A stretch of 64,000 nucleotides of DNA from Halpernia sp048269545 (GTDB lineage Bacteria; Bacteroidota; Bacteroidia; Flavobacteriales; Weeksellaceae): NCBI RefSeq assembly GCF_048269545.1, contig NZ_JBLXIJ010000001.1, forward strand, positions 310,001 to 374,000, in the 5' to 3' direction. Each line of letters opens with the position of its first letter. The stretch's first letter is position 1. Positions 1 through 9,105 of this stretch are shown one piece after another. The position numbers and the translations under genes are program-made. Under the pieces are notes generated by a model that did no database searches, was not told the origin of the DNA, and saw only the letters and a program-made list of their open reading frames with translations.

Positions 1-1457
1 GATTGCCTTATGAATTTCCTGAAGAAGTTGAAAGAGAAGCACAGAATATAGACAAATCAATTGGCGGAAAAGAATTAGAAAAGCGTCGCGATATGCGTAA
101 TATTTGCACTTTCACCATAGATCCGAAAGATGCAAAAGATTTTGATGATGCACTTTCCATACAAAAATTAGAAAATGGAAACTGGGAAATCGGTGTTCAT
201 ATTGCAGATGTTTCCCATTATGTGCAACCAGGAACAATTTTGGATGATGAAGCTTACAAAAGAGCAACTTCAGTTTATTTGGTAGATCGCGTTGTACCAA
301 TGCTTCCCGAAGTTTTAAGTAATGAAGTTTGTTCACTTCGTCCGAATGAAGAAAAATATACTTTTTCTGCTGTTTTTGAATTAAATGATAAAGCAGAAGT
401 AATAAAAGAATGGTTTGGAAGAACAATCACTTATTCTGATCGCCGTTTTTCTTACGAAGATGCACAAGAAAGAATTGAGAAAAAAGAGGGAGACTTAACA
501 GAAGAAATTTTGACTTTAGACCGTCTCGCAAAAATTTTAAGAAAAGAAAGAATTGAAAATGGTGCGATTACTTTTGATAGAAGTGAAGTCCGTTTTAATC
601 TTGATGAAAACCACAATCCAATAGGTGTATATTTTAAAATTAGCAAAGATTCTAATCATTTAATTGAAGAATTTATGCTTTTAGCGAATAAAAAAGTTTC
701 AGAATTTGTTTCTTTAAAAAAGAATGGAACTCCCACGCAAAATACTTTTATTTATAGAGTTCATGAAGATCCAGATCCAGTAAAACTAGAAGCTTTGCGA
801 GAATTTGTGGGGACTTTTGGTTATAAAATGGATTTGGCAAATACTAAAAAAGTTGCGGAATCTTTAAATAAATTACTGAAAGATGTGCAAGGAAAAGGCG
901 AAGAAAACATGATTGAAACTTTGGCGATGCGAAGTATGAGTAAAGCGATTTATTCCACTGATCCAATTGGTCATTACGGATTGGGTTTTGATTATTATTC
1001 GCATTTTACTTCACCAATTAGAAGATATCCAGATTTAATTGCGCACCGCTTATTACAACATTATCTTGATGGCGGAAGATCTCCTTACAAACCAGAATAT
1101 GAGGAAAAGTGCAAACATTGTAGCGCACAAGAACGCTTAGCTGCAGATGCAGAAAGAGATTCTATAAAATTTATGCAAGTGAAATTTATGCAATCACACC
1201 TCAATGAAGAATTTACAGGCGTAATTTCCGGCGTTGCAGAATTCGGTTTTTGGGTTCAAATTCCACAAAATGGAGCAGAAGGATTAATAAAATTACGAGA
1301 TTTGATGGATGATTCTTATCAATATGACCAAAAAACACACGCTGTTTATGGAAAACGAACGGGAAATAAATATCAGTTGGGAGATGAATTGAAGATTAAA
1401 GTGGTAAAAGCTAATCTTATTGCCAAACAACTTGATTTTAAAATTGTAGAAAATTAG
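1..1457 (+). CDS. rnr: Ribonuclease R, 3' part (5' end outside window)
   Basis: Processive 3'-5' exoribonuclease of the RNase II/R family, acting on structured RNA in the cytoplasm. The visible 485 codons hold the RNB catalytic domain, with the aspartate cluster IDPKDAKDFDDA near visible residues 39-50 and the later motif HFTSPIRRYPDL. A C-terminal S1 domain follows at about residues 400-484. The reading frame is open to the left edge, so the cold-shock domains and true start lie upstream. A codon that could be read as TTG at base 3 is only an internal codon. The next gene starts 35 bases downstream. Confidence 0.93.
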   Translation, partial: LPYEFPEEVEREAQNIDKSIGGKELEKRRDMRNICTFTIDPKDAKDFDDALSIQKLENGNWEIGVHIADVSHYVQPGTILDDEAYKRATSVYLVDRVVPMLPEVLSNEVCSLRPNEEKYTFSAVFELNDKAEVIKEWFGRTITYSDRRFSYEDAQERIEKKEGDLTEEILTLDRLAKILRKERIENGAITFDRSEVRFNLDENHNPIGVYFKISKDSNHLIEEFMLLANKKVSEFVSLKKNGTPTQNTFIYRVHEDPDPVKLEALREFVGTFGYKMDLANTKKVAESLNKLLKDVQGKGEENMIETLAMRSMSKAIYSTDPIGHYGLGFDYYSHFTSPIRRYPDLIAHRLLQHYLDGGRSPYKPEYEEKCKHCSAQERLAADAERDSIKFMQVKFMQSHLNEEFTGVISGVAEFGFWVQIPQNGAEGLIKLRDLMDDSYQYDQKTHAVYGKRTGNKYQLGDELKIKVVKANLIAKQLDFKIVEN

Positions 1458-1492
1458 TTTTCTCACAAGAAATCAATTAAAAATTTCAACGC

Positions 1493-2173
1493 ATGTTAGA
1501 ATTAATTTTTTCAGCGATCGGTTTAGGCTTTATGCTAAGTTTGGTTTTCATAGGTCCTATATTTTTTTTATTAATAGAAACCAGCTTTTCACGAGGAGCA
1601 AAACATGCATTATCACTGGATTTCGGCGTAGTCACAGCAGATATTTTATGTATTGTTGCAGCTTATTTTGCAAGTGATGACTTGGTTACTTTAATAGATC
1701 AACATCCAGGATTTTATAGGATTACAGCTTTGATAATTTTCGTTTATGCACTCTTTATGATGAATTCTAAAACCAAAATGCATCTTTCAGGTGAAGAGAA
1801 ACTCATAGGACAGAATTATTATAAAGCGTTTATTAATGGTTTTTTATTAAATATTTTAAATATTGGTGTCGTTTTATTTTGGTTGGTAACGGTCATTTCC
1901 GTGCGGAATTCTTACCCTAAAAGCAATGACTTTGTACTTTACATCGGACTTGTAATTGCAACATATCTTTTAATCGATTTACTTAAAATATTTTTAGCCA
2001 AACAATTTCATACAAAATTAACCCAGAAATTAGCCAATTCAATTCGTAAAGGAGTAGGTATTGTTTTAATAATATTCAGTTTATTAATTTTCCTACAAAG
2101 TTTTAAAAAATTCAATCAGTTCAATAAAAGATTGGAAGAAGCAGAAAAAACTGAACAAACGCAATCTCGATAA
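1493..2173 (+). CDS. LysE-family transporter
   Basis: Inner-membrane protein of 226 residues with about six hydrophobic segments (near residues 3-25, 40-60, 73-92, 112-134, 147-168 and 184-203), as in LysE/RhtB amino-acid exporters. The N-terminal FIGPIFFLLIETSFSRG region fits the conserved GP motif in TM1 of that family. The C-terminal tail is short, charged and cytoplasmic-looking. Its stop codon overlaps the ATG of the S66 peptidase gene by one base, so the two are probably translated together. The substrate cannot be read from sequence. Efflux of an amino acid or a peptide-derived product is an inference from the family. Confidence 0.75.
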   Translation: MLELIFSAIGLGFMLSLVFIGPIFFLLIETSFSRGAKHALSLDFGVVTADILCIVAAYFASDDLVTLIDQHPGFYRITALIIFVYALFMMNSKTKMHLSGEEKLIGQNYYKAFINGFLLNILNIGVVLFWLVTVISVRNSYPKSNDFVLYIGLVIATYLLIDLLKIFLAKQFHTKLTQKLANSIRKGVGIVLIIFSLLIFLQSFKKFNQFNKRLEEAEKTEQTQSR

Positions 2174-3108
2174 TGAAAAACATTATATTTCCTAATTCTC
2201 TAAAAAAGGGCGATAAAATAGCAATCATTTCTCCAGCTGGAGCAGTGCAAAAAAAACAATTAGAATCTAGCTTAACATTAATTGAATTACACAATTATAT
2301 TCCTGTTTTGGGAAAGTATATTTTTAATAATTTTGATCATGGCTACAATTATGCAGGAACGGAAAAAGAAAGACTTTCAGATTTAAATTGGGCATTAAAT
2401 GCGCCAGAAGTTTCTGCAGTTTGGGCAACTCGTGGCGGTTATGGTTGTCAACATTTGTTAGGAAAAATTAAATTAAATCAATTTAAAAAGAATCCCAAAT
2501 GGTATATTGGATATTCTGATAATACTGTAATTCACAGCTATTTACTTAAAAATGGTTTCGCAACAATTAATGGACAAACTTTAAAAACATCTTCATTTGG
2601 CGTTTCTGCAGAAAGTTATGACGATATTTTTAAAATTTTAAAAGGAAAATTTCCTACTTATAATATCACAAAAAATAAATTCAATAAAACAGGAAATTGC
2701 GAAGGCGAATTAGTTGGTGGAAATTTGGCTTTAATCTATGCACTTTTAGGAACAAAATTTTCATTCAATTTTAAAGATAAAATTTTATTTATTGAAGAAA
2801 TTGGGGAGAATTTTTACGCTTTAGATAGAATGATGATGAGTCTAGATTTGGCGGGCGTTTTCAAAAAAATTAAAGGTTTAATTGTTGGAGGAATGATAAA
2901 TATGGGAAAAGAAGAAAACAACAATAATTACGAAGAAAGTTTCGATGAGATGGCTTATCAAATTATTTCTGAAAGAATTTCTAAATATAAATTTCCTGCT
3001 CTTTTTGGTTTTCCAAATGGCCATATTTTTGAAAATAAACCAATAATAATAGGTTCAAATATTAGTTTAAAAGTAGGGAATGTTAATGAAGTTAAATATC
3101 TAAAATAG
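2173..3108 (+). CDS. S66 family LD-carboxypeptidase
   Basis: Serine peptidase of the MEROPS S66 family (LdcA/MccF type), 311 residues. LdcA trims the terminal D-Ala from murein tetrapeptides during cell-wall recycling. MccF members cleave toxic acyl-nucleotides. Visible motifs are ATRGGYG at 85-91, the nucleophile in GYSDNT (Ser115), Glu208/Glu209 in FIEEIGENFYALDR, and His284 in FPNGH, which gives a complete Ser-Glu-His triad at the spacing usual for LdcA. No signal peptide is visible, so it is cytoplasmic. The start overlaps the preceding LysE-type gene by one base. The recycling role is inferred from the family; the MccF-like alternative cannot be excluded. Confidence 0.85.
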   Translation: MKNIIFPNSLKKGDKIAIISPAGAVQKKQLESSLTLIELHNYIPVLGKYIFNNFDHGYNYAGTEKERLSDLNWALNAPEVSAVWATRGGYGCQHLLGKIKLNQFKKNPKWYIGYSDNTVIHSYLLKNGFATINGQTLKTSSFGVSAESYDDIFKILKGKFPTYNITKNKFNKTGNCEGELVGGNLALIYALLGTKFSFNFKDKILFIEEIGENFYALDRMMMSLDLAGVFKKIKGLIVGGMINMGKEENNNNYEESFDEMAYQIISERISKYKFPALFGFPNGHIFENKPIIIGSNISLKVGNVNEVKYLK

Positions 3109-3109
3109 T

Positions 3110-3460
3110 ATGTATTATTCAAAATTTGTACTCGCTTTTTTATTAATATTTGTGGGAATTACACATTTTCTGAAACCGTATTATTTTGTAAAAATTATGC
3201 CGTCATATATTCCGTTTCATCTGAAATTGGTTTATATATGCGGAATTGTAGAAATTTTATGCGGTGTTCTTTTGCTCTTTCCACAAACGCAGACTTTCGG
3301 CGCTTATCTTTCAATCGCTTTATTCATTGCGGTTTTTCCTGCAAATATTGAAATGGCAAAAGATTTTTATTTAATTCATCACAAATATTTTTGGGTCACA
3401 GTTTTACGGCTTCCATTGCAAATTTTACTTATTTGGTGGGCGTATCAATTTACTAAATAA
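3110..3460 (+). CDS. DoxX-like small membrane protein
   Basis: A 116-residue protein with four hydrophobic segments filling most of its length. The pattern LAFLLIFVGITHFLKP followed by GIVEILCGVLLL and PANIEMA is typical of the DoxX/MauE-like family. Function in this family is mostly unknown; some members are tied to thiosulfate or quinone-linked redox, which cannot be claimed here. It starts one base after the peptidase stop, and its own TAA overlaps the ATG of yraN, so it belongs to the same tight run of genes. Confidence 0.7.
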   Translation: MYYSKFVLAFLLIFVGITHFLKPYYFVKIMPSYIPFHLKLVYICGIVEILCGVLLLFPQTQTFGAYLSIALFIAVFPANIEMAKDFYLIHHKYFWVTVLRLPLQILLIWWAYQFTK

Positions 3461-3831
3461 TGGCAGAACATAATGATTTTGGAAAATTAGCCGAAGAAAT
3501 GGCGGTCAAGTTTTTAGAAGATTTAAACTATAAAATTTTGGCAAAAAATTACCGTTTTATGAAAGCGGAAATAGACATTGTTGCAGAATTTGAAAAGGAA
3601 ATAATAATTGTAGAAGTAAAAGCGCGTGGAACAGATGCTTTTATAGAACCACAAGAAGCCATCAATAAAAAGAAAATGCGACTTCTCATTTCTGCTGCAA
3701 ATGATTTTTCTGAAAATTATAAAAAAGATTTAAACACCAGATTTGATATTATTACAATTCTCCCAGATTCAAAAAACAAACTTCAAATTACACATATTAT
3801 CAATGCTTTTTTGAGTATTGATGGAAATTAA
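3460..3831 (+). CDS. yraN: YraN family nuclease-like protein (UPF0102)
   Basis: A 123-residue PD-(D/E)XK-fold protein of the UPF0102/YraN family. The nuclease-like core is visible as AEID (Glu37, Asp39) followed by VEVKAR (Glu52, Lys54), and the N-terminal GKLAEEMAVKFLEDLNYKIL helix is typical. The family is predicted to resolve or process nucleic-acid structures, but its substrate is not well established. It is the last gene of the closely packed run that begins with the LysE-type exporter. About 40 AT-rich bases separate it from the next gene. Confidence 0.88.
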   Translation: MAEHNDFGKLAEEMAVKFLEDLNYKILAKNYRFMKAEIDIVAEFEKEIIIVEVKARGTDAFIEPQEAINKKKMRLLISAANDFSENYKKDLNTRFDIITILPDSKNKLQITHIINAFLSIDGN

Positions 3832-3875
3832 ATTAATTATTTAAAATTACAATCAATTATTTTTAAAATTAAAAA

Positions 3876-4628
3876 GTGAAAACAGTATTAATTACCGGTG
3901 CAACTTCCGGAATCGGAAAAGCAACAGCAATATTATTAGCAACGCAGAATTATAGACTGATTTTGTGCGGAAGAAGAACTGAGGTTTTAGAAGAATTAAA
4001 AAAGGAACTTTCAGCTTTTACAAAAGTTTTTAGTTTAAACTTTGATGTTCGTTCAAATGACGAAGTTAAAAAAGCTTTTGAATCGCTTCCAGAAGAATGG
4101 AAAGAAATAGAAGTTTTAATTAATAACGCCGGAAATGCACATGGTTTAGAACCAATTTCTGAGGGAAATGTAGAAAATTGGGACGCCATGTTTGACGGAA
4201 ATGTTAAAGGACTTTTGTACGTTTCTAAAGAAGTTATTCCACAAATGAAAAATAGAAATTCTGGACATATTGTAAATATTTCTTCCGTTGCAGGACGACA
4301 AACAAACGCAAATGGGGTAGTTTATAGCGCAACTAAAAAAGCAGTTGATGTTATTTCTGAAGGAATGCGTTTAGAACTTACTGAGTTTGGGATAAAAGTC
4401 TCGAATGTTCAACCAGGCGCAGTTGAGACAGATTTTTCAAATGTAAGATTTAAAGGAGACAAAGTACGCGCTGCAAAAGTATATGAAGGTTATGACGCTT
4501 TAAAAGCAGAAGATATTGCAAATTTAATTGCTTATATAATTAATGCTCCGAAACATGTTTCCATTGCAGAAGTTGCTATTTTTCCTACCGCACAAGCTGA
4601 ACCAAGAACAATTTACCGCAAGTCTTGA
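3876..4628 (+). CDS. Short-chain dehydrogenase/reductase (classical SDR)
   Basis: NAD(P)-dependent oxidoreductase of 250 residues with a full set of classical SDR motifs: TGATSGIG at 7-14, NNAG at 83-86, Ser137, and the YxxxK pair Tyr150/Lys154. The arginines after beta-strand 2 (CGRRTE) favour NADPH. The overall pattern resembles YdfG-type 3-hydroxy acid or serine dehydrogenases, but the substrate is not determined. Translation starts at a GTG (3876), since no in-frame ATG lies ahead of the Rossmann motif. Confidence 0.85.
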   Translation: MKTVLITGATSGIGKATAILLATQNYRLILCGRRTEVLEELKKELSAFTKVFSLNFDVRSNDEVKKAFESLPEEWKEIEVLINNAGNAHGLEPISEGNVENWDAMFDGNVKGLLYVSKEVIPQMKNRNSGHIVNISSVAGRQTNANGVVYSATKKAVDVISEGMRLELTEFGIKVSNVQPGAVETDFSNVRFKGDKVRAAKVYEGYDALKAEDIANLIAYIINAPKHVSIAEVAIFPTAQAEPRTIYRKS

Positions 4629-4687
4629 TTTTAATTTAATTTAAAAAAACTTCATATCAATTTCCAAATCTAATTTTTATCAAAAAA

Positions 4688-5368
4688 ATGAAAATCCTCC
4701 ACCTTGAATCTTCCTCCAAAAATTGTTCTGTCGCCATTTCAGACGGAACAGAATTATTATGTTTGTGCGAAGAAGTTTCAGAAAATTATAAACAATCTGA
4801 ATCTTTGCATCAATTCGTTGAATGGGCTTTAGAAGGAGCAGAAATTAAATTACAAGATTTAGATGCAGTTTGTCTCGGAAAAGGACCAGGTTCTTACACA
4901 GGATTAAGAATTGGCGCTGCTTCTGCAAAAGGATTTTGTTTTGGTTTAAATATTCCTCTTATTTCTGTAGACTCAATGGATTCTATGATAGAACCTTTTG
5001 TTAATCAAGATTTTGATTTTATTATTCCATTAATTGATGCAAGAAGAATGGAAGTTTATACTTCAGTTTATAACAAGAATGGAGAAGTAATTTCACCAAC
5101 TGAAGCTTTGGTTTTAGATGAAAATTCATTTGAAAAATACGCAAAAAATAAAGTTTTATTTATTGGAGATGGAGCAAAAAAAGCTAAAGAAATTTTAAAA
5201 ATTCAATCGGCAGAATTTAATGAAAATGTATATCCTTCTGCGCAATATTTAATTAAAAAAGCAGCAGAGAAATTCATTAAAAATGAGTTTGAAGACATCG
5301 CTTATTTTGAGCCTTTTTATTTAAAAGATTTTCAAGGAATAAAAGCAAAGAAGAGAAAGATTAATTAA
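4688..5368 (+). CDS. tsaB: tRNA threonylcarbamoyladenosine biosynthesis protein TsaB
   Basis: TsaB is the inactive ASKHA paralogue that dimerises with TsaD for t6A37 modification of ANN-decoding tRNAs. The 226-residue sequence opens with ILHLESSSKNCSVAI and has GKGPGSYTGLRIGAASAKG near residues 63-81, the TsaB hallmark; IDARRMEVY follows at about 118. Length fits the family. It ends 4 bases before the end of the convergent porW/sprE gene. No regulatory signal is obvious in the AT-rich 60 bases upstream. Confidence 0.92.
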   Translation: MKILHLESSSKNCSVAISDGTELLCLCEEVSENYKQSESLHQFVEWALEGAEIKLQDLDAVCLGKGPGSYTGLRIGAASAKGFCFGLNIPLISVDSMDSMIEPFVNQDFDFIIPLIDARRMEVYTSVYNKNGEVISPTEALVLDENSFEKYAKNKVLFIGDGAKKAKEILKIQSAEFNENVYPSAQYLIKKAAEKFIKNEFEDIAYFEPFYLKDFQGIKAKKRKIN

Positions 5369-5372
5369 AATT

Positions 5373-7859
5373 TTAATTTCCATTATCCTTTATTTCATTC
5401 GGCGGTCTTCTCTTTCTTAATGGAGGAGGTCCAATTTTCTGATTTCCGTTCGGATTTATGCCAATTGGATCATCACTTTTCATGGAGTTTATATTAGTTG
5501 GAGCGGTTGGTTTTATGGTTTGTGGAACACTATTATCTTTTATTTTTTTACCATTTTCATCAGTCATTTCAACAGAAATGTCGCTCTTTAAATATTTCAA
5601 CATTTCTCGTGCTTTTTCGCCTTCTGGAGTTTTTGCATAATTTAAAGCGATTTGCTCTAATTGCAAAATCATAATTTCTTTACCGGAAGTTTTCCCTGCA
5701 TTAAAGGCATTCAACAAAGTAAATTTCGGAACTAAACCATCTTTTGGATATTTTACCAAAGCAGAATCAATTAAAGCTTTAGATTCATTAAATTTCTCTT
5801 GTTCATATAAATCGAAAGCTTTTGCGTAAGTTTTTTCAACTTCTGGAGAAGATTGAGAAAAGTTATTATTCTTTGGATTTTTCACATATTCTGCGTAAGA
5901 GCTGTACGGAAAATCACTTAAAATTAATTGTTTTGCGCGTTCTGCAGCAGTAGGATTTTTCTCAAAATTCATTGCAAAAATTTGATACAATGCTTGTAAT
6001 TTTACGTCATCTTCTGGTTTTGCATCTACCAAATCATATAAGGTTTTAGTGGCTAATTTTGTGTTACCAAAATAATTTTCAAACATTCTACCCAATCCTA
6101 AACTTGCGGTATCACGTGCTTTTTTTAAAGCAAAAATTTCTGCACCGTCTGTTGGTATTTTTTCAATATAAAAACTGGTTTCTAATCTTCGTGGATCTTT
6201 AGTTGAAGTTATTCCTAAAGCTTTATTTTTTAAATCTTCAAGAGTATTGGTATGCGCAGAAGTTCTCCAATTATCAATTAAAGAACGATCGCCCCAAATT
6301 CTTTTAAAATCAGATTCTCCTTTTGAAACGGCGTTTTGATTGGCAAAATAAAAACCTTTTGCAGCAGAAGTGGCTCCAAAATCCTGAAAAGCATTTCCGC
6401 CCGTATTATTAAAAATAGAATTGGCGTTATAATCTCCTGTATCAAAACCTTTGCTGTGTTCATCTCGTTTTTGTTGGGCTAATTCTGCAGCTTCTTTGGC
6501 TTTTATTTTTTCTATATATTTATTAAAATAGGTTTCTTTTTCCGCTTCAGACATTTTTGCTAAATTTAAAATACTATCATTTTTTTTAATTAAATAATAA
6601 TTGGCGGTTAACTTTTTAATGTTTTCAGATTGCTCTTTTAATAAAATTTTTGTGGGTTGATAATTCATTACAGCCAAAGCAGAATCGTAATAAGCACCTG
6701 CAGAAAGATAGTCGTCATTATCAAAATAAGCTTTGCCAATTTCATAAAAATCCAAACCTCTGATTTGTGGATCAGACATTTTTTCTTTTAAAGATTTTGC
6801 AAAAAATTCTTTGGCCTCCTCTTTTTTACCGGCTTTGTTTGCCATTAAACCAAAAGCATAATAAAATTCATTTTTCCGACTTGCGTAAGTTCCTTTTTTG
6901 CTAATATTTTCGAGATATTTTTTTGCGCCTTCATAATCATCATCTTTTCCGTTAAAGGTTTTGGCAATTTCTACTTGGGATTTTACTTCAAATTCAAAAT
7001 CATTTGCATTTTTATAAGCGGTAACAAAACTTTCTCTTGCTTCTTCATTCTTACCTAAACTGGCTAAAATTTGTCCACGCAAAAAAGAAATTCTACTGCG
7101 TAATTTTCTGTTTTTATTTAGATTATAAGCGTTTTCTAATTCATCTACAGCCAATTGTTTTTTGCCATATTTTAAGAGCGTTTCAGAATAATAAAGACTG
7201 GCTAATTTTTTATATTTTTTCTTTAATTTTTCATTTTTTAAGGCAAGAAAAAGCTCGTTCGATTTGAAATAATTTCCCATTTTAGCGTAAGCCAAAGCTT
7301 CATATATTTTTGCTAAAGGCATTCTTTTATCTTTCTTCATATGAACAAAAATATAGTTTAAAGCATCTATGCTTTCTAATGGTTTTCCTTGGTAAATGCG
7401 AGCTTGTGCTAAAAGTAAATGCGCATCAAACATTTTTTTATTTTTTTCTATACCATTTTTAATGACAGAATATTTATCAATTGCTTTCAACGCTTTTGCT
7501 TCAGAAATTTCTAAAATAGTTGCACTTTTTCCAGAATTATTATTCAGATTTGAAGAAGGGATTCCAGTTGGATTATTAGAAAAAATCGTGCTATTTTCTG
7601 GTGAATTTTCACCGTTTAAGTCATTAAGCAAAGCGGAATCTTCCTCATAAGTAAGCAAATGAATGTAAGGCGCATAGAAATTATCTTTATGTGTTTTGTC
7701 TCTGTTACTAAGTTCTGTATCTAACGCAGTTTTACTATTAAATAAAGTATTATAATAGGTAAAAAAGCCTTTCATAAAGGTAGAATCACTCTTTTTTTTA
7801 CGTGAGGAGCAAGAGAAAATAATTAGAAAGCAGAAAAGAAAAAATAATAGTTTTTTCAT
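5373..7859 (-). CDS. T9SS TPR lipoprotein, PorW/SprE type
   Basis: An 828-residue lipoprotein. The signal peptide ends at the lipobox around FSCSSRKKK (Cys17), followed by FFTYYNTLFNSKTALDTE, the stretch that marks the SprE/PorW family. The rest is largely helical with many TPR-like repeats, and the C-terminus is basic and proline-rich. In Flavobacterium johnsoniae and Porphyromonas gingivalis, SprE/PorW is needed for type IX secretion and gliding, probably by linking the inner-membrane motor to the outer-membrane translocon. The T9SS sorting-domain protein at 49.7-51.2 kb shows the system is used here. Assignment rests on architecture and N-terminal pattern, with no alignment run. Confidence 0.8.
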   Translation of the reverse strand: MKKLLFFLFCFLIIFSCSSRKKKSDSTFMKGFFTYYNTLFNSKTALDTELSNRDKTHKDNFYAPYIHLLTYEEDSALLNDLNGENSPENSTIFSNNPTGIPSSNLNNNSGKSATILEISEAKALKAIDKYSVIKNGIEKNKKMFDAHLLLAQARIYQGKPLESIDALNYIFVHMKKDKRMPLAKIYEALAYAKMGNYFKSNELFLALKNEKLKKKYKKLASLYYSETLLKYGKKQLAVDELENAYNLNKNRKLRSRISFLRGQILASLGKNEEARESFVTAYKNANDFEFEVKSQVEIAKTFNGKDDDYEGAKKYLENISKKGTYASRKNEFYYAFGLMANKAGKKEEAKEFFAKSLKEKMSDPQIRGLDFYEIGKAYFDNDDYLSAGAYYDSALAVMNYQPTKILLKEQSENIKKLTANYYLIKKNDSILNLAKMSEAEKETYFNKYIEKIKAKEAAELAQQKRDEHSKGFDTGDYNANSIFNNTGGNAFQDFGATSAAKGFYFANQNAVSKGESDFKRIWGDRSLIDNWRTSAHTNTLEDLKNKALGITSTKDPRRLETSFYIEKIPTDGAEIFALKKARDTASLGLGRMFENYFGNTKLATKTLYDLVDAKPEDDVKLQALYQIFAMNFEKNPTAAERAKQLILSDFPYSSYAEYVKNPKNNNFSQSSPEVEKTYAKAFDLYEQEKFNESKALIDSALVKYPKDGLVPKFTLLNAFNAGKTSGKEIMILQLEQIALNYAKTPEGEKAREMLKYLKSDISVEMTDENGKKIKDNSVPQTIKPTAPTNINSMKSDDPIGINPNGNQKIGPPPLRKRRPPNEIKDNGN

Positions 7860-7939
7860 AAATAGATATAACTTCAGAATGTCGCTTTTAGTATAACTTG
7901 GTTGTGTTTTTGTAAAAATAGTGAATTTTTTAATTGAAA

Positions 7940-8496
7940 TTAATGAAAATTTTGCAGCATTTCATAAGCCAAATGCGTGGGTAATCCCATAATTGTGTAG
8001 AAACTTCCTTCTATTTTTTTAATTTTTGCCATTCCGAGCCAATCTTGCACACCGTAACTTCCTGCTTTATCTAAAACTTGAAAATTATTAATGTAATATT
8101 CTATTTCGGAATTATTTAATTCATCAAAATAAACTTTAGAAACGTCTGTTTTTGTGATAGATCTTTCTAAAGTTTTTAAAGTAATCGCCGTAAAAACTTC
8201 GTGCATTTCTCCGGAAAGTTTTCTAACATTTTTTTGGCTTCTTCCTTAGATTTTGGTTTTCCAAGAATTTCATTATTTATGACCACAATAGTATCTGCAG
8301 TTATTAAAACTTCATCTTTTTCTAATTCCCGAAAACTTTTAGATTTTAATTCTGACAAAAAAGCAGCGACTTCATTTGCGGGTAAATCTTTTGGATAAAT
8401 TTCTTCGCAATTTAATTTTACCGATTCAAAATCATAGCCTAAATTTTTTAATAATTCTTTTCTTCTCGGAGATTGTGAAGCTAATAATAATTTCAT
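7940..8496 (-). pseudogene. maf: Maf-family nucleotide pyrophosphatase, interrupted by a frameshift
   Basis: Two overlapping frames together give one Maf protein of about 185 residues. Bases 8496 to about 8220 encode the N-terminal half, with LLASQSPRRKELL and the catalytic region ITADTIV. Bases about 8220 to 7940 encode the rest, beginning with MHEVFTAITL and including the DKAGSYGVQDW motif. The shift lies around 8214-8225. One extra T in the plus-strand run TTTT at 8219-8222 would restore the family pattern MLEKLSGEMHEVFTAI. As written, the first frame ends in unrelated residues KCTKFLRRLL. Maf hydrolyses dTTP/UTP or modified nucleotides. This is either a real mutation or a one-base sequencing error. 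Confidence 0.85.
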
Positions 8497-8586
8497 TTGG
8501 AGAGGTTTATAATTTTAAAAGTCAAATGCAATGGCTCAATTTTCACGAAAGATTATTTGCTAAATTTGTAAATTGGCGATTTCATT

Positions 8587-9105
8587 TTAAACAGATTGCG
8601 TATTATCTTCTTGCCAAGTTCCTTGCACTTTCATCACTTGTTCTATTACATCTCTAACTGCGCCTTTTCCGCCTTTTATTGGGGAAATGTAATCTGAAAT
8701 TAATTTTACGTCGGGCATTGCGTTTTTGGGACAAGTAGAAATAGCAGAAAGTTGCATCATTTCTATATCTGGAATATCATCGCCCATTGTTAGAATTTCA
8801 CTATCTTTTAGATTATATTTTAATTTAAAATTTTGATAATCAATTATTTTATTTGGGGATTTTGGATAATAATCTTTAATTCCTAAATATTCTATTCTGT
8901 GTTTTACCATTGGATCATTTCCGCCTGTTATCACACAAATTTCGTAATTCGCTTTTACGGCTTTCACTACAGCTAAACCATCTAAAACATTCATCACGCG
9001 TGACATATTTCCATCGGGTAAAAGATAAACACTTCCGTCTGTGAAAACTCCATCAACATCAAATACAAATGCTTTAATGTCTTTTAATTTATTTTTATAA
9101 CTCAC
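8587..9105 (-). CDS. kdsC: KDO-8-phosphate phosphatase (HAD class IIIA)
   Basis: HAD-superfamily phosphatase, 172 residues, the usual size of KdsC. It removes phosphate from 3-deoxy-D-manno-octulosonate-8-phosphate on the way to lipid A-KDO. The nucleophile motif DVDGVFTDG (Asp16, Asp18) and the later GDDIPDIEMM motif are clear, and no cap domain is present, as expected for the tetrameric KdsC group. The start overlaps the 3' end of the DUF2520 gene by 11 bases, so the two are probably one transcript with maf downstream. Confidence 0.88.
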   Translation of the reverse strand: MSYKNKLKDIKAFVFDVDGVFTDGSVYLLPDGNMSRVMNVLDGLAVVKAVKANYEICVITGGNDPMVKHRIEYLGIKDYYPKSPNKIIDYQNFKLKYNLKDSEILTMGDDIPDIEMMQLSAISTCPKNAMPDVKLISDYISPIKGGKGAVRDVIEQVMKVQGTWQEDNTQSV

